Source of the DNA: CAYLHS01 sp964383535
GTDB lineage: Bacteria; Actinomycetota; Acidimicrobiia; Spongiisociales; UBA4744
Length of the DNA: 36,172 nt
Direction of reading: 5' to 3'
Assembly: GCA_964383535.1 (NCBI GenBank)
Contig: CAYLHS010000010.1
Location: 1-36,172 of the forward strand
Of the stretch, positions 7,945 to 15,840 are shown one piece after another. The notes under the pieces were generated by a model. That model worked only from the letters and a program-made list of their open reading frames with translations. It was not told the origin of the DNA and made no database searches. Each line of letters opens with the position of its first letter. The first letter of the stretch is position 1. Position numbers and translations under genes: made by a program.

Positions 7945-8316
7945 ATGACGCTCGACGAGGTGCGGGCCAGACTCGCCGAACTCGCCGGCCAACTCGTCGG
8001 CGAGTCCGACCGGACGCGGCGCGAGGCACTGGAGTCCGAACAGACAACGTTGAGGGAGCAGGCGCGCGACCTCTTCACCCGGCTCCCCGAGGGCAGAGCC
8101 ATGCTGGAGGAGGAACTCGACGCGCTGGGACGAAGACTCGCGGCGCTCGAGGCACAGAAGATCAAGAAGACGAAGGCCTCGCTCGGCGGTGGCAGCCCGT
8201 CCGGTGGCGGCCTCGAACCTGCAGACGTGCACTATCTGCGTTCGATCCACGAACAGTGGAACGACGTGCCCGCGCTTCGAGCGAAGATCGAGGAGCTTCG
8301 GGCCCGCCTCCGTTAG
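7945..8316 (+). CDS. Small coiled-coil protein of unknown function
   Basis: A 123-residue protein I do not recognise. Residues 1-80 are dominated by Leu, Ala, Glu and Arg in a heptad-like pattern (MTLDEVRARLAELAGQL onwards), suggesting a helical coiled coil. A Gly/Ser-rich hinge follows (GGGSPSGGG). A final helical part carries HYLRSIHEQW and ends in ELRARLR. There is no signal peptide or membrane segment. ATG 7945 was chosen because of the -10 box just before it; a longer reading from 7879 would translate the heptamer repeats. The gene lies opposite to both neighbours and separates nnr from acpS, which are usually adjacent in this cluster. Confidence 0.75.
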   Translation: MTLDEVRARLAELAGQLVGESDRTRREALESEQTTLREQARDLFTRLPEGRAMLEEELDALGRRLAALEAQKIKKTKASLGGGSPSGGGLEPADVHYLRSIHEQWNDVPALRAKIEELRARLR

Positions 8317-8453
8317 CACTCTGTCCTGCGACGTTGCTGATGCTCCACGACGAGTCTCGCCGATGGCACACACCCAGGCGCACCTCGTGGCAGCAGGGAC
8401 GGGGAGGTACGCGGCCGCGCCTTCCGGCCGTCAGCAGCGTCGACGACGGACTG

Positions 8454-8828
8454 CTAGTCCTGCTCGAGCGACATCGCGAACACCATCGCGGTGTCGTCGG
8501 TGTGGGTGATCGTCACCAGCACCTCGGTCACACCGATCTGGCGGGCTCTGGCAAGCGCTCTGCCGCTCAGGTTGACCCTTGGTTGCCCACCACCCGTGAT
8601 TTCGATGTCTTTCCACGAGACGTGCCGCCATCCGACGCCGAGGCTCTTCATCACCGCCTCCTTGCCGGCGAAACGAGCCGCGAATCGACTCGCCGGTGAC
8701 GCATACCGCGACGCGTAGGCCCGTTCGTGTTCCGTGAAGCAACGCTCCGGGAACCGCGGGTACTTGTCGAGCAGCCGCTGGACCCGGTCGATCTCCGCCA
8801 AGTCGATACCAAGGCCGACGATCCTCAT
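8454..8828 (-). CDS. acpS: Holo-[acyl-carrier-protein] synthase
   Basis: It transfers 4'-phosphopantetheine from CoA to acyl carrier protein. The family motifs are present: GIDLAEIDR with D9, and RFAGKEAVMKSLG with E57, the two magnesium ligands. The length is 124 residues, as usual. It is 37 nt downstream of glmS and probably the last gene of that transcript. Confidence 0.96.
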   Translation of the reverse strand: MRIVGLGIDLAEIDRVQRLLDKYPRFPERCFTEHERAYASRYASPASRFAARFAGKEAVMKSLGVGWRHVSWKDIEITGGGQPRVNLSGRALARARQIGVTEVLVTITHTDDTAMVFAMSLEQD

Positions 8829-8865
8829 GAGGTCACGCTACAGCAGTGGCGGAGGAACGCTGGGG

Positions 8866-10692
8866 CTACTCGACGGTCACGCTCTTGGCCAGGTTGCGAG
8901 GCATGTCGATGTCATGACCGAGCACGCGCGCCGCGTGATAGGCCAGGAGCTGAAGTGGGATGATCGACAGCACCGGGGACAGAAAGTCGACTGTTCTGGG
9001 TATCCGCAGCACCTCGTCGGCGAACTTGTCGATCTGAGGATCGTCGTCGTAGGCGAGGGCAAGAACATGTGCCCCCCTCGCCTTGACTTCCTGCACGGCA
9101 GAGATCGTCTTGTCGTACAGATGCTGCTGGGTGATGATGACCACCACAGGGGTTCCCTCGGTGACCAGCGCAAGGGTCCCGTGCTTCAACTCCCCGGCCG
9201 GCATGGCCTCAGAGTGCATGTAGGAGATCTCCTTGAGCTTCAGCGAGCCTTCCGTCGCTACCGCGTAGTCGAGCCCGCGCCCGATGAAGTACACGTCGGT
9301 GGTATCGGCGAAACGCCTGGCGATCTCGGCAACCGCTGCGTCGTGTTCGATGACCCGTCCCGCCTTGTCCGGCAGGGTCCACAGCTCCGCAGCAAGCATC
9401 TCCGCCCGCTCGGCGGCGATCGTTCCTCGTTCTCGACCCAGCGCGAGCGCGAGCAGGTACTCGCCGATGAGCATTGCCACGTAGGCCTTCGTGGAAGCAA
9501 CGGCTATCTCCGGACCCGCTCTCGTGTAGAGCACGTCGTCGGCATCTCTGCTCAGTGTGGATCCGACGACGTTGGTGATCGCCAGCAGACGCGAGCCGCG
9601 GTCTTTCGCGAGGCGGGCCGCGGCCAGTGTGTCCGCCGTCTCGCCAGACTGGCTGATTGCGATCGTGAGTGTGCCCGGATCGATGAGGGGATCGCGGTAG
9701 CGGAGCTCGTGGGCGTACTCGACCTCGACCGGCAGCCTCAGCGTCTTCTCGAGGACCTCTCGAGCGACGAGACCGGCGTTGTACGCGGTGCCACATGCGG
9801 TGATCCACACCTTCGACAATTCCTGCGCGAACCCTGCAGGGAAGCTCACCTGGTCGAAACCAACGGAACCGTCTCGACGGAGTCGACCCAGCAGGGTCTC
9901 GTCGATGACGCCAGGCTGTTCGTAGATCTCTTTCAGCATGAAGTGGGGAAAGCCCGCCTTCTCGGCTTGCTCGACCGTCCATGTGATCTGCTGGGGTTCA
10001 CGGTCGACCGGCCGGCCTTCGAGCGTCTGGATCGTCACTCCGTCCGCGGTCAACATGACCATCTCACCGTTCTCGACGACCATCATGCGGTCGGTGTAGG
10101 GAAGGATCGCGGGGATGTCCGACGCAAGAAACATCTCCCCGTCTCCCACACCGACGACCAACGGGCTGATCATGCGGGCAGCGACGATCTTGTCGGGTTC
10201 CTTCGCGCTCATCGTCACCAGCGCGTAGGCTCCCTCTGCTCGGGCGACTGCCCGTCTCACCGCCTCGCCGAGATCGCCGCCGTACTCGTCGGCGATCAGA
10301 TGAACGAGCACTTCGGTGTCGGTGTCGGACACGAACGCGTGACCGGACTCGGACAGCTCATCCTTGAGCTGGAGGAAGTTCTCGATGATCCCGTTGTGCA
10401 CGACGACGAACTCGCCACTCTGGTCGAAATGCGGATGGGCGTTGATGTCGTTGGGGACACCGTGAGTCGCCCACCTCGTGTGGCCGATCCCGATCGAACC
10501 GTCGAGCGGGTCGGCTTCCACGAGCGCCGCCATACGGTCGAGCTTGCCTGCCGCCTTTCGGATCGAGATCGTCGATCCGTCCGACACGGCGATTCCGGCC
10601 GAGTCGTACCCGCGATACTCCAGTCGGCGAAGCGACGAAACAAGGACGTCTTGGGCTCGGCGCGGACCCACGTATCCGACGATGCCGCACAT
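8866..10692 (-). CDS. glmS: Glutamine-fructose-6-phosphate aminotransferase (isomerizing)
   Basis: It makes glucosamine-6-phosphate from fructose-6-phosphate and glutamine, the first step to UDP-GlcNAc. The protein begins MCGIVGYVG, so Cys2 becomes the N-terminal nucleophile of the glutaminase domain. Two SIS sugar-isomerase domains follow, with SQSGETADTLAA in the first. The C-terminus AKSVTVE is the family hallmark. It has 608 residues. AAGGAG lies 5 nt before ATG 10692; the upstream ATG at 10740 would displace the catalytic cysteine and is rejected. The next enzyme, GlmM, is encoded 251 nt upstream. Confidence 0.98.
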   Translation of the reverse strand: MCGIVGYVGPRRAQDVLVSSLRRLEYRGYDSAGIAVSDGSTISIRKAAGKLDRMAALVEADPLDGSIGIGHTRWATHGVPNDINAHPHFDQSGEFVVVHNGIIENFLQLKDELSESGHAFVSDTDTEVLVHLIADEYGGDLGEAVRRAVARAEGAYALVTMSAKEPDKIVAARMISPLVVGVGDGEMFLASDIPAILPYTDRMMVVENGEMVMLTADGVTIQTLEGRPVDREPQQITWTVEQAEKAGFPHFMLKEIYEQPGVIDETLLGRLRRDGSVGFDQVSFPAGFAQELSKVWITACGTAYNAGLVAREVLEKTLRLPVEVEYAHELRYRDPLIDPGTLTIAISQSGETADTLAAARLAKDRGSRLLAITNVVGSTLSRDADDVLYTRAGPEIAVASTKAYVAMLIGEYLLALALGRERGTIAAERAEMLAAELWTLPDKAGRVIEHDAAVAEIARRFADTTDVYFIGRGLDYAVATEGSLKLKEISYMHSEAMPAGELKHGTLALVTEGTPVVVIITQQHLYDKTISAVQEVKARGAHVLALAYDDDPQIDKFADEVLRIPRTVDFLSPVLSIIPLQLLAYHAARVLGHDIDMPRNLAKSVTVE

Positions 10693-10707
10693 GTTGTCTC
10701 CTTCTCT

Positions 10708-10781
10708 GTTGGAGACCGGCACCAGACGGGTCCAACCCATCTCCCACTTGGAAACGGATTCTGTTCCGGGGTCTCCCCCGG
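10708..10781 (-). promoter_or_regulatory. Possible structured leader of glmS (two hairpins)
   Basis: The 251-nt spacer before glmS holds two inverted repeats. One has arms CCGGGG and CCCCGG around a 4-nt loop (10766-10781), which reads GAGA, a GNRA tetraloop, in the glmS-sense RNA. The other has arms GTTGGA and TCCAAC (10708-10736) just above the ribosome-binding site. The glmS ribozyme is known mainly from Firmicutes, and I see nothing matching its core. Function is unproven. Confidence 0.35.
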
Positions 10782-10943
10782 GTTTTGTACCGTTTCGTCA
10801 CGACCGTGGGCGCCGAGAGGGCATCCGCCGAATGTCTCGATACTCCCTCTTCCTCGTCACCCCGAAGGGCCTGGCGCTGAAGATCCCGTGCCGATCTCGA
10901 GGTTGAAGGATACCTGCTCGGAGAAAGGTACGGGTTGCCCGGA

Positions 10944-12275
10944 TCAGCCGAGTTCGCGGCGAACGATCGCAACGAGTTCGTCGGTGATGGTGACCGCCTC
11001 GTCGCGGGTGGGGGCCTCGACCATGACCCTGACCACGGGTTCGGTGCCCGAAGGCCGGATGAGGACACGGCCCTCGCCGGCCAGACGCCCTTCGATGGAG
11101 GACACCGCCTCCCACAGGACGTCGGCGTCGGCCAGCCGTCCCTTGTCGGCGACCCGAACGTTCCTCAGAATCTGGGGGAATTCGGTGATCGTCTCCGCTC
11201 GCAGCTCCCGCAGTTCTTTGCCGCTGATCGCAAGGACTTCAAGCAGCCGCACGGCCGTCAGGAGCCCATCACCCGTCTCGCCGAAGTTGGAGAAGATGAC
11301 ATGCCCGGACTGCTCGCCGCCGAGGACTGCCCGGCGATCCCACATCGCCTCTTTCACGTATCGGTCGCCGACTTGGGTCTCGATCAGTTCGATTCCCATC
11401 GCTTCCATGGCCTTGCGGAACCCGAGATTCGCCATGACGGTCGCGACAACCACGTTCTTTCGCAGCTTGCCGGTTCTCTTCAGGTGGCGGGCGATGATCG
11501 CCATGATCACATCGCCATTCGCCGGCACGCCATCCTCGTCGACGGCGATCAGCCGGTCGGCGTCACCGTCGAACGCCAGCCCGATACGCCCCTTGCACTT
11601 GGCCGCGAGAAAGCCGGGATGGGCGGCGCCGCAACCGTCGTTGATGTTGGTGCCATCCGGTTCGGCACAGATGGCCTCCACGTCGGCACTCAGTCTGCGG
11701 AACAGCTCGGGAGCGACCCTGGTCGCAGCACCGTTCGCACAATCGAGGAGCAGTCTGAAGCCGTTCAACGAATACGGCATCGTGTCCTTCAGGAACGCCA
11801 GGTACCGATTCTCCGCATCGGTCATCACGAAACGCGTGCCGACGCGATCGCCCGATGCGAGAGTCCACGGGCCTCCCTTGCGGAGCCTGGCCTCGATACG
11901 ATCCTCCCGCTGATCAGCGAGCTTCGCTCCTCGGTGATCCAGCAGCTTGATGCCGTTGTCGATGGCGGGGTTGTGCGACGCCGACACGATTGCGCCCATT
12001 GCGGCTCCCGTTTCCGCGACGAGATATGAGATCCCACCCGATGGCAGAATGCCGACGTCGAGGCTGTCGACACCGATGGAGTGCAGACCGGCTTGGAACG
12101 CTTCGGACAGCATCTCACCGGAGCGACGTGTGTCGCGACCAATGAGAACGGATTCGCCACGTATCTCCTCACCGGTCGCTCGGCCAAGAGCGAGGGCGAG
12201 GTCCGCCGTCAGTTCGGTGTTGGCGACACCGCGGATCCCGTCGGTACCGAACAGACGGTCGCCGCTCTCGAGCAT
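10944..12275 (-). CDS. glmM: Phosphoglucosamine mutase
   Basis: It converts glucosamine-6-phosphate to glucosamine-1-phosphate for UDP-GlcNAc synthesis. It starts LFGTDGIRG, and the phosphoserine is S100 in SASHNP. The magnesium loop is FDGDADRL, and the C-terminal phosphate-binding segment is RPSGTEPVVRVMVE. The length of 443 residues is standard. Its ATG directly follows the rpsI stop codon with no spacer. Confidence 0.98.
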   Translation of the reverse strand: MLESGDRLFGTDGIRGVANTELTADLALALGRATGEEIRGESVLIGRDTRRSGEMLSEAFQAGLHSIGVDSLDVGILPSGGISYLVAETGAAMGAIVSASHNPAIDNGIKLLDHRGAKLADQREDRIEARLRKGGPWTLASGDRVGTRFVMTDAENRYLAFLKDTMPYSLNGFRLLLDCANGAATRVAPELFRRLSADVEAICAEPDGTNINDGCGAAHPGFLAAKCKGRIGLAFDGDADRLIAVDEDGVPANGDVIMAIIARHLKRTGKLRKNVVVATVMANLGFRKAMEAMGIELIETQVGDRYVKEAMWDRRAVLGGEQSGHVIFSNFGETGDGLLTAVRLLEVLAISGKELRELRAETITEFPQILRNVRVADKGRLADADVLWEAVSSIEGRLAGEGRVLIRPSGTEPVVRVMVEAPTRDEAVTITDELVAIVRRELG

Positions 12276-12668
12276 CTAGCGCTTCGTGTACTGCGGGGCT
12301 CTGCGTGCCTTGCGAAGACCGTACTTCTTCCGCTCCACCTTCCGGGCATCACGGGTGAGGTACCCGGCCTTCTTCAGAGTGGCTCGCAGTTCCGGTTCGA
12401 GGACGATGAGCGCGCGGGCAATGCCAAGGCGCAGCGCATCGGCCTGACCTGTGGTGCCGCCTCCATGCAGTGACGCCTTGACGTCGTACCGCCCTTCCCT
12501 GTTTGCCTCTCGCAGCGGCGCGAGCACCCGAAGGCGCTGCGCCATGGTCGGCATGTAGGTCTCGAGCGGTCGGCCGTTCAGTGTGATCGCCCCGGTTCCG
12601 TCGTAGAGACGAACCCGCGCAACGGACTCCTTTCGGCGACCGGTGGCCTGGACCAGCAACTTCGCCAT
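12276..12668 (-). CDS. rpsI: 30S ribosomal protein S9
   Basis: A 130-residue S9. It has the typical GRRKESVARVRL start, the GGGTTGQADALRLGIARAL core and the basic tail ending RRAPQYTKR, whose terminal arginine reaches the P-site tRNA. The ATG overlaps the rplM stop by one base (TGATG), and glmM follows immediately. Confidence 0.99.
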   Translation of the reverse strand: MAKLLVQATGRRKESVARVRLYDGTGAITLNGRPLETYMPTMAQRLRVLAPLREANREGRYDVKASLHGGGTTGQADALRLGIARALIVLEPELRATLKKAGYLTRDARKVERKKYGLRKARRAPQYTKR

Positions 12669-13117
12669 CAGGACTCCACCTTTCGAATATCGAACGAAAG
12701 CTCCTTGGGCATCTGCGCTCCGTGAGGATGATCAGCACCGGCATGCACCTTGAGCTTGCGAAGCATCTGCCGTCCCAGACGGTTCTTCGGAAGCATGCCG
12801 CGGACTGCACGTCGCACGATCTCCTCGGGACGCCTGCCCCGCAATGACTCGAGCCCCTCCTCGGTCAAGCCCCCTGGGTACCCCGAGTGCCGGTAGTACA
12901 TCTTGTCTCTCCCACTCACCCGAACCCTCTCCGCATTGACGATGATCACATAGTCGCCGGTGTCGATGTGCGGCGCCTGGATCGGCTTGTGCTTACCCCG
13001 AAGGATGCGAGCAACCTCGGACGACAGCCGCCCGAGTGGGAGGTCGGCGGCGTCGACAACGAACCACTCTCGTTGTACGTCCGCGGCTTTGGGTGAATAC
13101 GTCTTCTGCAGCCTCAT
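12668..13117 (-). CDS. rplM: 50S ribosomal protein L13
   Basis: A 149-residue L13 with DAADLPLGRLSSEVARIL, GDYVIIVNAERV and AVRGMLPKNRLGRQMLRKLK. A much longer open frame runs upstream to 14113, but it is the antisense of the threonine dehydratase gene. The ATG at 13117 starts the conserved protein and has GAGG a few bases before it. This is the first gene of rplM-rpsI-glmM. Confidence 0.98.
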   Translation of the reverse strand: MRLQKTYSPKAADVQREWFVVDAADLPLGRLSSEVARILRGKHKPIQAPHIDTGDYVIIVNAERVRVSGRDKMYYRHSGYPGGLTEEGLESLRGRRPEEIVRRAVRGMLPKNRLGRQMLRKLKVHAGADHPHGAQMPKELSFDIRKVES

Positions 13118-13135
13118 GGAAACCTCGCGAAGGGA

Positions 13136-13156
13136 GGCTCCGAGAGTCTCGGAGCC
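13136..13156 (-). promoter_or_regulatory. Perfect hairpin at the predicted 5' end of the rplM mRNA
   Basis: Perfect arms GGCTCCGAGA and TCTCGGAGCC are separated by one base. The hairpin ends 18 nt before the rplM ATG and begins at the predicted transcription start, so the mRNA would open with this stem-loop. It may stabilise the message or act in autoregulation; neither is shown. Confidence 0.6.
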
Positions 13157-13161
13157 GCCAC

Positions 13162-13191
13162 ATGGTAAACGGAGGCCGTCCCAATCGCCAA
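13162..13191 (-). promoter_or_regulatory. Candidate promoter of rplM-rpsI-glmM
   Basis: On the minus strand, TTGGCG (13191-13186) and TACCAT (13167-13162) are spaced by 18 bp. The predicted start site, near 13155, coincides with the leader hairpin. Confidence 0.5.
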
Positions 13192-13198
13192 TTGGCGA
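13185..13198. promoter_or_regulatory. 14-bp perfect palindrome over the rplM -35 region
   Basis: TCGCCAATTGGCGA is its own reverse complement. It fully covers the candidate -35 box of rplM and has the form of a dimeric repressor site. No regulator can be named. Confidence 0.5.
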
Positions 13199-13227
13199 GG
13201 TTCTCTTCGTCTCCGGCGAAGAGAACC
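13199..13227. promoter_or_regulatory. 11-bp inverted repeat upstream of the rplM promoter
   Basis: Arms GGTTCTCTTCG and CGAAGAGAACC flank a 7-nt loop, directly next to the 14-bp palindrome. No T-run follows on either strand, so it is not a typical terminator. It could be a second protein-binding site in this divergent region. Confidence 0.5.
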
Positions 13228-13333
13228 ATATCCCGTATCTCGTGCCGTGCCGATCTCTCCTTTGCCTCACGCCTACGTCGCGCCGCGACACCAAGTACCG
13301 AGTACAGAACGCGAAGCACGGAATACCAAGTAC
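13228..13333. repeat. Degenerate heptanucleotide repeats in the rplM/threonine dehydratase spacer
   Basis: Six in-phase units at 13292-13333 read CAAGTAC, CGAGTAC, AGAACGC, GAAGCAC, GGAATAC and CAAGTAC. On the other strand they read GTACTTG, GTATTCC, GTGCTTC and so on. Weaker units ATATCCC, GTATCTC and GTGCCGT lie at 13228-13248. Confidence 0.7.
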
Positions 13334-13357
13334 CGCTGCCGGCGACTGCGGCGCCGG

Positions 13358-13363
13358 TAGCCT
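13358..13363 (+). promoter_or_regulatory. Candidate -10 box of a leaderless promoter for threonine dehydratase
   Basis: TAGCCT is followed by exactly 6 nt and the ATG at 13370, giving +1 on the start codon. No Shine-Dalgarno sequence is present. Confidence 0.5.
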
Positions 13364-13369
13364 GACTCC

Positions 13370-14560
13370 ATGCAGCTGATCACACTGGACGACATCACCG
13401 CGGCCCGGGAACGCATCTCCGGATCCGCGATCCTCACTCCCCTCCTGCACTCTGCATCGTTCTCGCGCATGACGGGCAGGAAAGTCTGGCTGAAGGCGGA
13501 GAACCTCCAACGGACCGGCTCGTTCAAGATCCGTGGCGCCTCCAACGTGATCACAGGGCTCGACGCTCCCACCGGCGTGGTGGCAGGCTCGGCCGGCAAC
13601 CACGCACAGGGCGTCGCGCTCGCAGCACAGCTCGCGGCGGTCCCGGCGACGATCTTCATGCCTTCGTCGGCTGCCATACCCAAGGTGGAAGCCACACGCT
13701 CGTACGGGGCAGATGTCCGCCTCGGAGGCGATGACATCCAGGCGGCGGTCGAGGCGGCGCGCCATTTCGCCAATGAAACCGGCGCACGGTTCATCCATCC
13801 GTTCGACGATCCCGGCATCATCGCCGGTCAGGGGACCTTGGGACTCGAGATCGTCGAGCAACTGCCCAGTGTCGGCACGATCGTCGTTCCTGTCGGCGGC
13901 GGCGGTCTGATCTCTGGAACGGCGGCAGCAGTGTCGGCTCACCGGCCCGATGTGCGCATCGTCGGAGTGGAGATCGCTTCGGTCGCCCCCTATGCCGCGT
14001 CGCGTGGCCTGGAACATCCCCTCTCGGTTCCCTACCACCAGACAGTCGCCGATGGAATAGCGGTGCCGGTCCCTTCCGAACTCGCGTTCCGGCACATCGA
14101 GCGGTATGTCCACGACATCGTCACCGTCGACGATCGCGAAGCGGCACAGGCCGTCATGCTGCTCATGGAACGCGCCAAGCTGGTGGTCGAGGGTGCGGGG
14201 TCGGTCGGAATCGCGGCACTGCTGGAGGGTCGCCTCCCGGCATCACCGGATCCCATCGTCGTCGTACTCTCCGGTGGCAACATCGACCCTCTGCTCGTGG
14301 GGAAAGTCCTCAGGTACGGGCTCGAAGCCGCCGGACGATATGCATGGTTCCGTGTGCTCATCCCTGACATCCCCGGCCAGCTCGCAGGAGTCCTGAACCT
14401 CATCGCCGACCTCGGAGCCAACGTGCTGACGGTCAACCACCGCAGGGAAGGGGCGGGGCTGCCTTTCGGCACCACGGAGCTCGGGATCGCGGTCGAGACT
14501 GCCGGACCCGAGCAGACCACCGAGCTCCGAACTGCCCTGGCCGCCTACTCGACCGGGTAA
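13370..14560 (+). CDS. Threonine ammonia-lyase (threonine dehydratase) with ACT domain
   Basis: A PLP-dependent enzyme that deaminates threonine to 2-oxobutyrate. The PLP lysine is K53 in SFKIRGA, and the phosphate loop GGGG is at 174-177. GSAGNHAQG and VLSGGNIDP are also present. About 75 C-terminal residues (from RVLIPDIPGQLAGVLNLI) form a single ACT-like domain, as in the short IlvA/TdcB group of Gram-positive bacteria. It has 396 residues. Whether it serves isoleucine synthesis or catabolism cannot be told here. Its 3' end overlaps the convergent truA by 16 nt. Confidence 0.94.
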   Translation: MQLITLDDITAARERISGSAILTPLLHSASFSRMTGRKVWLKAENLQRTGSFKIRGASNVITGLDAPTGVVAGSAGNHAQGVALAAQLAAVPATIFMPSSAAIPKVEATRSYGADVRLGGDDIQAAVEAARHFANETGARFIHPFDDPGIIAGQGTLGLEIVEQLPSVGTIVVPVGGGGLISGTAAAVSAHRPDVRIVGVEIASVAPYAASRGLEHPLSVPYHQTVADGIAVPVPSELAFRHIERYVHDIVTVDDREAAQAVMLLMERAKLVVEGAGSVGIAALLEGRLPASPDPIVVVLSGGNIDPLLVGKVLRYGLEAAGRYAWFRVLIPDIPGQLAGVLNLIADLGANVLTVNHRREGAGLPFGTTELGIAVETAGPEQTTELRTALAAYSTG

Positions 14561-15282
14561 CCGACGCCCCACAGGACGAGGCCTTGTGGCGGTGCGGCCC
14601 CCTTTGCCGCCGCCCTGTCACGCGCGGCCAGGATCCCCACTACATCTCCGGTGTCGACCCGGCCCCTACCAACCTCAACACACAGCGCGACCATCGACCG
14701 CACCATCTGATGACAAAACGCCGTGGCCGTCACCCGGAACTCGACAATGTCGCCGTCACGGACCCACGATGCCTCCAGAACCTCCCGGATGGTGCTGCGT
14801 CCCTCCGCCTTACGGCACAGCGACGCGAAGTCGTGCTCACCGATGAAGGCCCCGGCCGCATGCTGCATCGCCTGGACGTCGAGGGTCTCTGGGATGTGCC
14901 ACGTCGTCGATCTCCGGAGTGGGTCGCGTGCCGGCCGGTTGAGGATCGTGTATCGGTAACTCCGTGACAGTGCGGTGAACCGTGCAGAGAAGCCGTCCTC
15001 GACCTCGCTGCACGCAACTGCCGCGACGTCGTTCGGCAGAAGACTGTTGAGCGAACGGATCAACCGTTCCACGTCGACCGTCGTTTCGGTGCCGAAGGAG
15101 ACGACCTGTTGCCGGGCATGCACACCGGCATCGGTGCGGCCGGCGACGGTCGTCTCGACTGGACCGATCGCCCTCGCCAAGGCGGCCTCCAGCACACCCT
15201 GAACGGTCCGTACGTCACGCTGACGGGCATAGCCGTGAAACGACGTGCCGTCGTAGGTGATGTCCAGCCGATAGGTGGACAT
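14545..15282 (-). CDS. truA: tRNA pseudouridine(38-40) synthase TruA
   Basis: It isomerises uridines 38-40 in the anticodon arm of tRNAs. The catalytic aspartate is D51 in GRTDAGVHA. RLDITYDGTSFHGYARQ near the N-terminus and FCHQMVRSMV near the C-terminus are family motifs. It has 245 residues. ATG 15282 overlaps the stop of the upstream membrane-protein gene (TGATG). In many genomes truA follows rplQ directly; here about 5.5 kb of other genes intervene. Confidence 0.97.
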   Translation of the reverse strand: MSTYRLDITYDGTSFHGYARQRDVRTVQGVLEAALARAIGPVETTVAGRTDAGVHARQQVVSFGTETTVDVERLIRSLNSLLPNDVAAVACSEVEDGFSARFTALSRSYRYTILNRPARDPLRRSTTWHIPETLDVQAMQHAAGAFIGEHDFASLCRKAEGRSTIREVLEASWVRDGDIVEFRVTATAFCHQMVRSMVALCVEVGRGRVDTGDVVGILAARDRAAAKGAAPPQGLVLWGVGYPVE

Positions 15283-15815
15283 CACCCCAGTCCGAGAATC
15301 GCCGTGAGGTTGATGCCAAGCCCAATGAGGCCCGCCGCCCACCAGACGGCAAACGAGAGCAAGGTGGCACTCGCGGCGTGGGAGAGGTCGAAGTCGAACA
15401 GCACACGTATCGCCGATGCCACGGCCACGAAGAACCACACGATGCCGACGACAACAATCACCGTATCCAGTGGTGCCGGAAGGAGGAGTCCCACGGCGGA
15501 CACCACCAGCGGCGCGTGGGCGAATCCGATGAGTCTGAGGACAGTCTGTCCGCGGGCACTGCCGTTGAACAGCTTGACACCGACGACCCACAGTCCCCCT
15601 CCGAGGACCAGCCAGCCGACCAACCCTCCCAACACCAGCCTGAGCAGGCCGATCAGAGACAGCTGTAGAGGTCTCCCGAACGCAAACATGAGCGCAATCA
15701 GCGCGTAAGAGGCCGCCACCACCATGACAGCGTTCCCGGTCGCGTAGTCGTCGAAGATCAGCTCCGTGAAGAACCGCCGGTCGAGCCGCGCTGCGCGCAC
15801 CATCTGTTGAAGCAT
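15282..15815 (-). CDS. YIP1-family integral membrane protein
   Basis: A 177-residue very hydrophobic protein with about five predicted membrane segments. A short amphipathic N-terminus (MLQQMVRAARLDRRFFTELI) and polar connecting loops match the YIP1/DUF1282 pattern, whose bacterial role is not defined. It is co-transcribed with truA (one-base overlap). It has no ribosome-binding site but a TACGCT box placed for a leaderless start. Confidence 0.75.
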   Translation of the reverse strand: MLQQMVRAARLDRRFFTELIFDDYATGNAVMVVAASYALIALMFAFGRPLQLSLIGLLRLVLGGLVGWLVLGGGLWVVGVKLFNGSARGQTVLRLIGFAHAPLVVSAVGLLLPAPLDTVIVVVGIVWFFVAVASAIRVLFDFDLSHAASATLLSFAVWWAAGLIGLGINLTAILGLG

Positions 15816-15821
15816 TCACGG

Positions 15822-15827
15822 AGCGTA
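15822..15827 (-). promoter_or_regulatory. Candidate -10 box of a leaderless promoter for the YIP1-truA pair
   Basis: TACGCT on the minus strand is followed by exactly 6 nt and ATG 15815. Confidence 0.5.
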
Positions 15828-15840
15828 CCAGCGGGCAGAT

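Noticed and set aside
8313..8339. TTAGCACTC half-site suggesting a third CIRCE
   Set aside because: The position of the second arm reads ACGTTGCTG, which does not match. The half-site overlaps a stop codon and is not in a promoter position.
8412..8430. CGGCCG hairpin between the convergent coiled-coil gene and acpS as a terminator
   Set aside because: The stem is short and there is no T-run. GC-rich hairpins of this size are expected by chance in this composition.
10766..10789. CCGGGG hairpin followed by TTTT on the plus strand, resembling an intrinsic terminator
   Set aside because: There is no plus-strand gene before it, and on the minus strand no T-run follows. It is recorded only as part of the glmS leader.
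8734..11913. A very long plus-strand open frame of over 1000 codons
   Set aside because: It runs antisense to glmS and glmM and has no recognisable domain. GC-rich third positions create such shadow frames opposite real genes.
13118..14113. Long N-terminal extension of the rplM reading frame
   Set aside because: The extension is antisense to the threonine dehydratase gene, and L13 has its normal start at 13117 with a leader hairpin just upstream.
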